Source: Deltaproteobacteria bacterium
GTDB lineage: Bacteria; Desulfobacterota; Dissulfuribacteria; Dissulfuribacterales; QOAL01
Direction of reading: 5' to 3'
Assembly: GCA_015486425.1 (NCBI GenBank)
Contig: WFRQ01000577.1
Location: 1 to 7,303, forward strand
DNA: 7,303 nt
Position 1 is the stretch's first letter, and each line of letters opens with the position of its first letter. A program made the translations under genes and the position numbers. The notes beneath the pieces were generated by a model, which worked only from the letters and a program-made list of their open reading frames with translations, searched no databases and had not been told where the DNA came from. Shown piece by piece: positions 1 to 6,071 of the stretch.

Positions 1-171
1 GATTCCAGGCGGTATTTCGAGCGTATTAAGACCAACAAAGATTTTGCTTTTGAAGTCCTGAATAAATGCTTTGAGGTCATGGCGGCCGATGATCCGCCGC
101 CCAGGACCTGCCCACGCCGTAACTGGTATGAGGCAAAATTCTGCTCTTACAGGGGGGAATGTTGGAGATGA
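1..171 (+). CDS. C-terminal end of a probable PD-(D/E)XK (RecB/Cas4-like) nuclease, 5' partial
   Basis: An open frame enters from the left edge and gives 56 residues before TGA at 169-171. The visible tail is rich in charged helix residues and then carries cysteines at visible residues 37, 48 and 54, ending in CSYRGECWR. The C-x5-C spacing with a following Trp resembles the C-terminal iron-sulfur cysteine cluster of RecB-like, AddB-like and Cas4-like nucleases, in which a fourth cysteine lies far upstream, here outside the window. The catalytic core is not visible, so the nuclease call is inference from this tail and from the helicase and DUF1064-type nuclease that follow. Its stop overlaps the next start as ATGA, which points to translational coupling. 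It could instead be another metal-binding phage protein. Confidence 0.5.
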   Translation, partial: DSRRYFERIKTNKDFAFEVLNKCFEVMAADDPPPRTCPRRNWYEAKFCSYRGECWR

Positions 172-392
172 AATGCAAGAAATTGATTAACGGGATCTGT
201 ACCCACTATAACAAGGCCAACCCGCCGGATCATATCTGCGAGATATGCAAATTTTATGAAGAGGACAAGAAAGACATTTGCAGCAAGTACAAGTCCGGTA
301 ACTGGTGCATCAAGAGGGATTACCCGGAGAAAGGCACGCATACGTATCGGCCCTACAACAAACGAAGCTGCGCCAAGTGTGACTGGGAATGA
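168..392 (+). CDS. Small cysteine-rich hypothetical protein, probable metal binder
   Basis: The product has 74 residues with eight cysteines (3, 11, 24, 27, 38, 47, 68, 71), including two CxxC pairs (C24-E-I-C27 and C68-A-K-C71), and many lysines. This pattern suggests a zinc-binding fold, perhaps a nucleic-acid-binding accessory protein. I do not recognise the family. I prefer the ATG at 168 over the one at 159: it overlaps the upstream stop as ATGA and has a purine-rich AGGGGG about 10 bases upstream, whereas the same G run lies only one base from the ATG at 159. The 159 start would add just three residues. Its own stop overlaps the helicase start as ATGA, so it sits in a coupled chain between the partial nuclease and the helicase and may act with them. 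Confidence 0.7.
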   Translation: MKCKKLINGICTHYNKANPPDHICEICKFYEEDKKDICSKYKSGNWCIKRDYPEKGTHTYRPYNKRSCAKCDWE

Positions 393-2065
393 ACTTTGAA
401 ACGCGCCCATATCAACAGGAAGCAATTGCCGATATCCTGGCGGCCCTGAATAAAGGTGAAAATGCCTTGCTGCAAGCGCCATGCGCGGCCGGCAAGTCGT
501 TTATTCTCGCAACGGTTACCAAACAACTGCTTGAGGTGGTCCCAGGATTCAGGGCATTGATTATTGTAGACAGGTCCATACTCGTTACCCAGCTCCGGGA
601 CACCATTATGCAGGTCTGCCGGATCATGCCCGGGTTGGCATGCTCGAGCGTGTCGGGCAAAAAAGATCTTGAGCAACCGGTAACCATTGCCACCCGGCAG
701 ACGATAATTAACCACCTGGACAACTTCCAGCCGGTTAATTTAATCATTGCAGATGAAGTCCACCTCCTGCCACTCAAGCAGGAGGGGAAACCACCCGCTG
801 ATCAGTACGGGAAGATAATCCATCACCTCATTGAATATAATCCAAGAACAAGGATCCTCGGTGTTACTGCTACACCATTCTCCCTGGGATCGGGGTATAT
901 TTACGGAGAAAAAAACAAACCAGGCCTTATCCCTTATTTTGAGAATTTAACCCACAAGATAACATACAAGGAGTTGCTTGAATCAGGACATCTAACTCCG
1001 ATTACCGGAGCAGTAACCACCGGCAAGATTGATACCAGCAATGTCGGAATGGTGGCCGGTGAATATAACCTCGGTCAACTGTCAACCGTGGCAATACAGC
1101 ATGTCAGTACTGTAGTTGATGCCATCAATGAGCACGCCACCGGCCGGGACCATATCCTGATACTCTGCGTTGACATCGACCATTGCGAAGCGGTTACCGA
1201 GTCGCTGAACAATGCAGAAATTAAATCAGTTCCTTTCCATAGCAAATTGTCTCCTGTTGATTCAGCCGATGCAATGGGTGGTTTTATCGGCGGTCGGTAC
1301 CGGTGTATTGTTTCCGTCTCAAAGCTGACCATTGGCGCCGATATCCCCATTGCTGATTGTCTGGTATTTGTCAGGCCAACACAGAGCCCCAGCCTGTATA
1401 TGCAGGGAGTCGGCCGGGTAATGCGTTTAGCGCCCGGGAAAGATGATGCACTGTTGATTGACTTGACAGACAACAGTCAGAAGCACCTGAGAGACTTTGA
1501 CCTTGACCGGCCCATAGTAAAAATCCCCATGCCTGCCGGCGCCGGAGATGCACCGTTTAAATGGTGCCCGGAATGCGAAGCACAGTTGCACCCGAAAGTT
1601 GTTGTCTGCCCGGAATGCGGATTCATCTTTGAGAAAAACCAGGCTGAATACCTGCAGGAGCTTGAAAAGGTAGAATTGAAATCATTTACCCCCGCTGATC
1701 CGGAATGGAAAGAGGTTCAGGGAATGGCCGTTGAACTACACGAAAGCAAAGCAGGGAAGAATCTTTTGAAGGTAGTCCTTGTTTTGGGCGGTGGAGAGAT
1801 TGGCTATTTCAATAACAAATTAAGCAAGGTAACCGACTGGATATGCCTTCCCCCAGATTACTCCGGCTATGCGGTGAAAAAGGGAGAAGAAAAATGGGAG
1901 AAATATTCAAGCACACCATGCCCCAGTGACATTACGGAAGGCCTGTGGGTTGCACAGGAATCATTCAGGCAGCCGACGGAAGTAATGGTGCAGGAAAACG
2001 ACAGGGGATATTACGAGTTGCAGGATCTTAAATTCGAGGGTGAACTTGATGAGTTACCATTTTAA
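389..2065 (+). CDS. Phage superfamily 2 DEAD/DEAH-type helicase with C-terminal zinc ribbon
   Basis: This 558-residue protein is a probable ATP-dependent DNA helicase or translocase for phage replication or recombination. Visible SF2 motifs in order: a Q-motif-like RPYQQEA at 6-12; Walker A APCAAGKS at 30-37; Walker B ADEVHLL at 121-127 (DEVH type); motif III TATPF at 160-164; a motif V-like TIGADIP at 314-320; motif VI QGVGRVMR at 339-346. The two RecA-like lobes are followed by a four-cysteine zinc ribbon (C393, C396, C407, C410) and a roughly 130-residue C-terminal region with W440, W484 and a GYA segment near 493. From memory this tail resembles that of other phage SF2 helicases; I know no function for it. 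All ATPase motifs look intact. The start overlaps the upstream stop as ATGA. The protein is cytoplasmic. The DNA substrate and polarity cannot be read from the sequence. Confidence 0.93.
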   Translation: MNFETRPYQQEAIADILAALNKGENALLQAPCAAGKSFILATVTKQLLEVVPGFRALIIVDRSILVTQLRDTIMQVCRIMPGLACSSVSGKKDLEQPVTIATRQTIINHLDNFQPVNLIIADEVHLLPLKQEGKPPADQYGKIIHHLIEYNPRTRILGVTATPFSLGSGYIYGEKNKPGLIPYFENLTHKITYKELLESGHLTPITGAVTTGKIDTSNVGMVAGEYNLGQLSTVAIQHVSTVVDAINEHATGRDHILILCVDIDHCEAVTESLNNAEIKSVPFHSKLSPVDSADAMGGFIGGRYRCIVSVSKLTIGADIPIADCLVFVRPTQSPSLYMQGVGRVMRLAPGKDDALLIDLTDNSQKHLRDFDLDRPIVKIPMPAGAGDAPFKWCPECEAQLHPKVVVCPECGFIFEKNQAEYLQELEKVELKSFTPADPEWKEVQGMAVELHESKAGKNLLKVVLVLGGGEIGYFNNKLSKVTDWICLPPDYSGYAVKKGEEKWEKYSSTPCPSDITEGLWVAQESFRQPTEVMVQENDRGYYELQDLKFEGELDELPF

Positions 2066-2420
2066 AAAGAAACGGAAGTACAAAAATACCAAAGTAGAAA
2101 AAGACGGGCACAAGTTCGACTCGAAAAAAGAGGCCGCCCGGTACCTGGAGCTGGCCCTGCTTGAAAGAGCAGGAGTGATCAGCGACCTTGAGCTGCAGCC
2201 GGTATACAAGATCAGCACCGGCAAGGCAACAGACCCGTTTACCGGCCGGAAGATGGCGGCCCGAAAATACACCGCTGATTTCCGGTACCGGGAAAACGGG
2301 AAGACCATAGTAGAGGAAATCAAAAGCCCGGGCACGGCCGGTGAAACGGCGTATCGCCTGCGAAGACAGTTGTTTGTGGAGCAATACGGCCGTGAAGTTG
2401 TGTTCCGGGAAATACGTTAA
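2049..2420 (+). CDS. DUF1064-like phage endonuclease (PD-(D/E)XK fold)
   Basis: The product has 123 residues. It shows the opening typical of DUF1064 phage proteins, KYKNTKVEKDGHKFDSKKEA, then a helix (RYLELALLERAG), then the strand pair YTADFRY and IVEEIK. Probable catalytic residues of a PD-(D/E)XK nuclease are present: E28 in the first helix, D77, and E90-x-K92. The family is thought to be nuclease or Holliday-junction-resolvase related, but the activity here is inferred. The start is ATG 2049 because AGGG at 2037-2040 lies 8 bases upstream; a GTG at 2040 would add only three residues and has no clear ribosome site. The gene overlaps the 3' end of the helicase by 17 bases, so the two are probably co-translated and may act together in DNA processing. 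Confidence 0.85.
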   Translation: MSYHFKKKRKYKNTKVEKDGHKFDSKKEAARYLELALLERAGVISDLELQPVYKISTGKATDPFTGRKMAARKYTADFRYRENGKTIVEEIKSPGTAGETAYRLRRQLFVEQYGREVVFREIR

Positions 2421-2447
2421 GGATAAAAATCATAGGAGAACAAACCA

Positions 2448-2765
2448 ATGACCCCAAAAGCATTTAACGCAATACTCAATCGTCGGATAGAATTGACAAA
2501 GCAGGTCCTTGAATCAAAGGCCGATGAATACGCCTCGGAAAACCGGCTTTACAACTTTGAACGCGCGGCACAGATGGGTGCAACCACTCCCAGGCAAGCG
2601 CTTTACGGCATGCTCCTGAAGCACCTTGTCAGTGTCCACGATCTTGTCACCGGAAAGCTGGAGAACACCGAGCAGATGGCTGATGAAAAGATCGGCGATA
2701 CCATTAATTATTTAATCCTGTTAGAGGCCATGTTGGAGGATGAGCGATGCACATTAACAAAATAG
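2448..2765 (+). CDS. DUF1599/MazG-like phage protein (possible nucleotide-metabolism role)
   Basis: The product is 105 residues and predicted all-helical. It has the pattern ESKADEYA (22-29), NF (36-37), LLKH (56-59), D65, and ADEKIGDTINYLILL (78-92). This arrangement of K-x3-Y, then K-H, then D-E-x3-D-x2-N-Y resembles the DUF1599 family (also called nucleotide modification associated domain 1) and, more loosely, the all-alpha MazG/dUTPase pyrophosphatases. MazG enzymes use acidic metal ligands; here E80 and D84 would fit, but the first ExxE helix is not clear, so catalytic activity is uncertain. The ribosome site is good: AGGAG at 2434-2438, 9 bases before ATG. The last 19 bases overlap the next gene. 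It may adjust the nucleotide pool during phage replication; that is inference. Confidence 0.6.
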   Translation: MTPKAFNAILNRRIELTKQVLESKADEYASENRLYNFERAAQMGATTPRQALYGMLLKHLVSVHDLVTGKLENTEQMADEKIGDTINYLILLEAMLEDERCTLTK

Positions 2766-3274
2766 AGATCCTATGGAGATCGTCCCCGAAGCAGTTAAAG
2801 ATCGACGGCGTGCTGTATAGCGTAAAAGATGCCGCTGTTTTTTTAGAAGTCACGAAGGAATCGCTCCGAGTAATGGTACGACGTGCCAAGCGTGACCCGG
2901 AAAAGCTGAGAGAAAATATAAATGATCTGCACTGGAAGCGAGACAATAACATATCAGCAAACAAAACAATCTTTCACCTGGATGGAGAACGATACATTAT
3001 TGATGATTTTATGCGGGATATACCGTGTAACCACAATACTGCCAGGTCACGGGCTAACACCGCAGTCCGTCTGAATCAATCATATGAGTACGCTACCAGA
3101 CCGATAAATGAGGAAAGGAAAAAAAGAGCAATAGATAGCAGAAATTATGGGCTGAAAAAAGAGACTTTTGGGCTTGGACCACGCCGGAGTATTTTTGACG
3201 TGCCAGACCCAACGAAATACGAATACAAGTTGCCGTTGCCCGCGGCGGGGGTACCGTGCAAGAGAAGCAGCTGA
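2747..3274 (+). CDS. Hypothetical protein with two tandem helix-turn-helix-like modules
   Basis: This 175-residue protein is not one I recognise by family. It contains two copies of one module that align without gaps at an offset of 59 residues: residues 19-49 and 78-108. Identical positions are D20/D79, G21/G80, Y24/Y83, D28/D87, R41/R100, A47/A106 and R49/R108, with several more conservative matches. Each copy reads as a short strand (xxDGxxY) followed by helices with a basic second helix, which suggests a winged or simple helix-turn-helix DNA-binding unit. The C-terminal 55 residues are basic and low in predicted structure. A strong ribosome site, GGAGGA at 2735-2740, lies 6 bases before ATG, inside the end of the preceding gene. 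Its place near the end of the early block would suit a transcription regulator or DNA-binding protein; this is inference. Confidence 0.65.
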   Translation: MHINKIEILWRSSPKQLKIDGVLYSVKDAAVFLEVTKESLRVMVRRAKRDPEKLRENINDLHWKRDNNISANKTIFHLDGERYIIDDFMRDIPCNHNTARSRANTAVRLNQSYEYATRPINEERKKRAIDSRNYGLKKETFGLGPRRSIFDVPDPTKYEYKLPLPAAGVPCKRSS

Positions 3275-3309
3275 CCAGGTTATGCAGTAAACGCACAGGA
3301 ACATAGGTC

Positions 3310-3642
3310 ATGAAAACTTGCTACGGTAGTGGGTGCCTGATACGAAGCACTTGTAAACGGTATGTTTCGATGGACCTGCCGGCCGATATGTTGACAATGT
3401 ACTCGCCTTCCCATGGCTGCAAATACTACATGGCAACAAAAATAGAGCCAGTGATTGTTGATATGCCGATTGAGGCGATTGTTTGCCCTTGTTGTAATGG
3501 TAAAGGTGTAGTTGATAGTGGCGGTTCTACACCATGGGACGAACCGATAGACATTCCTTGCTCATGTTGCCTTGGTAGAAGGATGGTAACGGAGCAGGAA
3601 CTTATTAAGCAGGGGTGGGTTAAAGATGATGAAGAAATATAG
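3310..3642 (+). CDS. Hypothetical phage protein with DnaJ-type zinc finger
   Basis: The product has 110 residues and ten cysteines in two groups. The N-terminal part has C4, C9, C15 and C37 in a C-x4-C-x5-C-x(n)-C arrangement with an RY after the third, a pattern I associate with small phage proteins of unknown role. The C-terminal part has CPCCNGKG (59-66), an exact CxxCxGxG repeat as in the DnaJ zinc finger, and CSCCLGRR (84-91), a degenerate second repeat. One zinc ion could be held by the two repeats. There is no J domain, so it is not a DnaJ chaperone. A weak ribosome site (AGGA, 3297-3300) lies 9 bases before ATG. It is the last gene of the plus-strand block and ends 11 bases from the stop of the convergent lipoprotein gene. 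Confidence 0.7.
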   Translation: MKTCYGSGCLIRSTCKRYVSMDLPADMLTMYSPSHGCKYYMATKIEPVIVDMPIEAIVCPCCNGKGVVDSGGSTPWDEPIDIPCSCCLGRRMVTEQELIKQGWVKDDEEI

Positions 3643-3653
3643 AATTGCAGATA
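3643..3653. other. Convergent junction between the early-like and late-like blocks
   Basis: Eleven bases separate the stop of the plus-strand zinc-finger gene from the stop of the minus-strand lipoprotein gene. I looked for a GC-rich hairpin with a U run on either strand across about 3600-3700 and found none, so if transcription ends here it probably uses a factor-dependent terminator or reads through into the opposite genes. Confidence 0.6.
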
Positions 3654-4139
3654 TCATAACAGCTCCGGATCAGGTGTAGGTGCAGGTTCAACCATTTCAA
3701 GTGAGTTATCAACAGGGAAATCAACCTGCCCGGCAACTGTGGATGCTTGGCCGTTTAACAAATAATCCTGTACCACAGACTGGTACGGGTTACGTGTATC
3801 AGCTCGTGAACTATTCATATAAACGTCACGCCCTGCTGTTATAGCCCTACTGTCATCGCCCTGTAAGGACCATAACAAAGGCGTTAACAATGAGACATAA
3901 GGCAGGAAAGCATTTGCATAATCCTTAGCTGTCTCTGGACGGTAAAAGCTCTGCATTCCCATGCCACCAGCAAAGGCCATGGCTATTGCCACTCTTGCCC
4001 CTTCAGTGCCCGCGTTATTCATCCCCTGAGTGAAGGCAATAAACCTGTCCGTGTTCGACTGTGCAATCATTGTGTTGGTGTCTTTGAAGGAGCATGCCGA
4101 CAGCAACACCAGAATAAGCAGTGCAATAAGCCAGTTCAT
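3654..4139 (-). CDS. Phage-encoded lipoprotein, function unknown
   Basis: This 161-residue protein begins with a lipoprotein signal: MNW, a hydrophobic stretch (4-13), then the lipobox LSAC with the lipidated cysteine at 16. The +2 residue is Ser, which in enteric bacteria favours sorting to the outer membrane. The mature part has an Ala/Gly-rich hydrophobic segment around 49-63, a second hydrophobic segment around 78-91, and a proline-rich acidic end (PAPTPDPELL). It could belong to a lysis or envelope-modifying function (outer-membrane spanin subunits are lipoproteins), but it is longer than typical Rz1 and lacks their overall proline-rich character, so no function is assigned. There is no clear ribosome site; the start overlaps the repaired stop of the upstream DUF5662 gene as ATGA, so translation probably depends on coupling. 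It is the last gene of the minus-strand operon. Confidence 0.8.
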   Translation of the reverse strand: MNWLIALLILVLLSACSFKDTNTMIAQSNTDRFIAFTQGMNNAGTEGARVAIAMAFAGGMGMQSFYRPETAKDYANAFLPYVSLLTPLLWSLQGDDSRAITAGRDVYMNSSRADTRNPYQSVVQDYLLNGQASTVAGQVDFPVDNSLEMVEPAPTPDPELL

Positions 4140-4656
4140 TTTACGGCGCCATCTTTATAATGTTGAAGGTGTTGAAAAATTTCATAGATAAATTTAATTT
4201 GATCATCTGTGAAATTCATCTCATCTTTGTGGGCTTCATAAAATATCTGAGCAGTGTCACCAAACTTGTATCCCATGGCTGTCCAATCAATCACCATGTG
4301 CATCAGATTCATGTAATTGATAACAGTCTCATGGTGGTGATGGTTGAAGATCTTGTGGTGCTCCCACGCTGTGGCAAATGCTTTCTTATCAAAATCTTCT
4401 CTTTATTGATCGGATAAAAACTGTTCCGGTATGCACAGAATTCTTCAACACCAAACTTTGACAGGTCATGGTTTCTGACTTCTTGTCGGAGCGTGTGCCA
4501 GTTGTGGTCATCTCCGATCATAGGCATAGCAGCACAGGCCCAGGAAACCTCCTCAAAAGCTTTGTTGACATTATTCAGGTGTTCCTCAATATAGTCAAGA
4601 TACTCTCTGAATTTGCTGATATAATCCTGCCCGGCCATCCTATTGATAAATGTCAT
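4136..4656 (-). pseudogene. DUF5662-like phage protein, interrupted by a one-base frameshift
   Basis: Reading from ATG at 4656, the first ~87 residues hold an N-terminal helical part with NHDLSKFGVEEF at 62-73 (H63, D64, K67) and FYP at 80-82. The frame then drifts into non-family sequence and stops at 4309. Starting near 4396 the -1 frame continues with DFDKKAFATAWEHHK, four consecutive histidines, then VIDWTAMGYKFGD and YEAHKDEM, and stays open to TGA at 4138-4136. Together the parts match the order of motifs I know for DUF5662 (HD-SK, EF, Y, then AW-HH, N-HH, DW-AM), giving about 173 residues. Adding one base near 4396-4402 would restore the frame. The His/Asp motifs suggest metal binding, but the family function is unknown. 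The start overlaps the upstream stop (TAATG) and the repaired stop overlaps the lipoprotein start (ATGA), so the unbroken gene fits the operon exactly. The break may be a real mutation, a sequencing error or recoding. Confidence 0.85.
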
Positions 4657-5045
4657 TATTTTTCTACCTGTATAAGTTTAATAAGTAAATCCCCTGGTAC
4701 CGGTACTTCAATGACTATTTCCGGTGGGCACCAAGGGGCTTTATGACTCTCTTTGCTCTCAATCCCTTCCTCGTTGTAGGCTTTCAGATGGTAGCTGGTA
4801 CACTCGGAAGGTTTGAGTACTGATGTTTCTCGGGCTTCAGGCGGGATGGCATCCATGAGCATAACGTCCTGACCATCGTAAAGCCTGTATCCTTCAATCT
4901 CTGCCTGTGCTTCTTCCGAGTATACCCAAGTAAAAGTCAGCTCATTATCAGTTGCTGCAGAGCTCCACTTGATCGGCATTAAGAAGAACCCGGGCAGCAA
5001 CAACATGAAGCATATCAACATCGCTACTACGATTTTCCAATTCAT
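4656..5045 (-). CDS. Membrane-anchored fibronectin type III-like protein
   Basis: This 129-residue protein has a hydrophobic N-terminal segment (about 5-24) with one lysine before it, which acts as a signal anchor or an uncleaved signal peptide. The rest looks like one fibronectin type III-type beta sandwich: TFTWVYS (W40), EGYRLYDG (51-58), and SYHLKAYNEEGIES (84-97), which match the Trp, the G-Y-x-x-Y strand and the Y-x-x-x-A-Y-N-x-x-G segment of that fold. C82 and C106 could form a disulfide if exported. The tail is Pro/Val rich. A good ribosome site (GGAG, 5054-5057) lies 8 bases before the start. The start overlaps the stop of the 42-residue ORF (ATGA) and the stop overlaps the next start (TAATG). 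It is likely displayed on the periplasmic side; binding partner unknown. Confidence 0.75.
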   Translation of the reverse strand: MNWKIVVAMLICFMLLLPGFFLMPIKWSSAATDNELTFTWVYSEEAQAEIEGYRLYDGQDVMLMDAIPPEARETSVLKPSECTSYHLKAYNEEGIESKESHKAPWCPPEIVIEVPVPGDLLIKLIQVEK

Positions 5046-5170
5046 ATTCCAAGCTCCCTGATTCTAAAAATTCTACCAATAACGAGTGACACCTGGAGCA
5101 CAGCACGAAACTGAATCCTACAGGGGTTATCGTATGGCAAGGGGACGAGCCAGGGTAAATGTTCTTTCAT
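5042..5170 (-). CDS. Small 42-residue ORF linking two genes
   Basis: An open frame of 42 residues starts MKEHLPWLVPLPYDNP and ends with a basic, Ile/Arg-rich helix-like stretch and ELGI. It exactly fills the gap between the CBM-bearing protein gene and the fibronectin-like gene: its ATG (5170-5168) overlaps the upstream stop as ATGA, and its TGA (5044-5042) overlaps the downstream start as ATGA. A possible ribosome site, GGGAG, lies 11 bases upstream, a little far but usable with coupling. The region around 23-32 (AVLQVSLVIG) is hydrophobic but short for a membrane span. No family is recognised. The perfect fit at both ends supports a real gene; the lack of homology knowledge and the short length keep this tentative. 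Confidence 0.6.
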   Translation of the reverse strand: MKEHLPWLVPLPYDNPCRIQFRAVLQVSLVIGRIFRIRELGI

Positions 5171-6057
5171 ACCGGTAGCAACTCCCACAGTGCCGGTACG
5201 TTAGGTGGTTCCCATCCTGGTTGTGAAGTATGCGCCTGTAAGCATTTATAGGAGCTACCTTCGTAGGTAACTTCATCGTCTACTACATAAGCCACTGCTG
5301 GTGCCCATTCTCCTATCCCTCCCCCTGTACCCTGCCAGAAGTTTCGTGTAATACTGTCCTGCTCTGCCGGTAGTGCCATTTTTCCTTCCTGCAGTGAACC
5401 AAGCAACAAAGCAAAGTAAACAGGCTCTCTGGTGGCCTTAAGCTGCCCTGGTGGGCATACTGTCTGCGGCCGCTGTATGTAGACGGGGTTGCCTTCCTCA
5501 TCCTCACCAGCCGGGATATCCGTCATAATAAAGGCACCTGTGGTGTACAGGTAATGTGTGCATTCCGGATCGCTGTAAATACCAATGGCCCGGGCGGTAA
5601 TATCCCGATGAGGATCTTCACTGAGCATTATGCATTTCCAACCCCAGCCTTTCCAAGGGCCTGTGGTCTGATGGTAGTGCTCCATGACCAATTGGAAGGC
5701 TTGGGTATCGGCAGGGAAGATATCACGCCCTATGACCGTCCCAAGGCTATCGTGCTGCATTTTACGCTGGGCATGTCCTTGCCAATGTACATAATCCAAG
5801 TCATCAGTTGCCCGGCCATCGTCATTCTTGAAATCAAGAAAGAACTTACGATAACGGGTCAGGTCAATGGCACCTGTTGGCACCCCGTCATCATCCCATT
5901 GCCCAATCAAGTGAATTGTAGCATCAGGATAGTCAGCTGCATTGATTGGTTCCCTGGTCATGAACTTGCTCTTACCATCTTGATCACCAAGATTAATGGC
6001 TCCGCCTGAACCAAGAGAGAAATCCATACCAGGGTCTATTACGTAAAGATAATTCAT
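5167..6057 (-). CDS. Probable phage tail/virion protein with C-terminal CBM5/12 (chitin-binding-like) module
   Basis: This 296-residue protein has no signal peptide. The N-terminal ~240 residues are rich in Asp, Gly, Trp and Tyr and look beta-rich; I do not recognise that part. The last ~46 residues form a carbohydrate-binding module of family 5/12: EWAPAVAYVVDDEVTYEGSS at 250-269, then YKCLQAHTSQPGW at 270-282 and PALW at 288-291. The aromatic residues W251, Y257, Y265, Y270, W282 and W291 are those expected in the fold, and W282 sits where the sugar-binding surface Trp lies. In phages such modules occur at the ends of tail or decoration proteins and bind host surface glycans, which is the inferred role here. 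The ribosome site AGGAG at 6063-6067 is 5 bases from the start. Its stop overlaps the small 42-residue ORF. Confidence 0.75.
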   Translation of the reverse strand: MNYLYVIDPGMDFSLGSGGAINLGDQDGKSKFMTREPINAADYPDATIHLIGQWDDDGVPTGAIDLTRYRKFFLDFKNDDGRATDDLDYVHWQGHAQRKMQHDSLGTVIGRDIFPADTQAFQLVMEHYHQTTGPWKGWGWKCIMLSEDPHRDITARAIGIYSDPECTHYLYTTGAFIMTDIPAGEDEEGNPVYIQRPQTVCPPGQLKATREPVYFALLLGSLQEGKMALPAEQDSITRNFWQGTGGGIGEWAPAVAYVVDDEVTYEGSSYKCLQAHTSQPGWEPPNVPALWELLPV

Positions 6058-6071
6058 TTAGTCTCCTACGA

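Noticed and set aside
353..777. Minus-strand frames of about 120 residues opposite the helicase start
   Set aside because: They are antisense shadows of the helicase, whose SF2 motifs are complete on the plus strand.
3195..3223. Possible sigma-70-like promoter (TTGACG, 17-base spacer, TACGAA) before the zinc-finger gene
   Set aside because: The -10 element matches at only three of six positions and the site lies within a coding region; this can occur by chance.
3310..3642. DnaJ chaperone homolog
   Set aside because: Only one exact CxxCxGxG repeat and one degenerate copy are present, with no J domain or HPD motif.
4309..4400. Reading the 115-residue frame from 4656 to 4309 as the complete native protein
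   Set aside because: Its last ~28 residues are Ser/Thr/Arg-rich and show no family motif, while the -1 frame over the same bases carries the expected AW-HH and N-HHHH motifs and runs to an ATGA junction.
4382..4405. Programmed -1 ribosomal frameshift site in the DUF5662-like gene
   Set aside because: Not kept as the main call: no canonical slippery heptamer in the right phase and no clear downstream pseudoknot was found by eye.
4160..4417. Plus-strand 85-residue open frame
   Set aside because: It is antisense to the second half of the frameshifted DUF5662-like gene, whose minus-strand translation shows clear family motifs.
5554..6009. Plus-strand 151-residue open frame opposite the CBM-bearing protein gene
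   Set aside because: It lies fully antisense to a gene with a recognised module and a good ribosome site; its own translation has no recognisable motif and no fitting upstream ribosome site.
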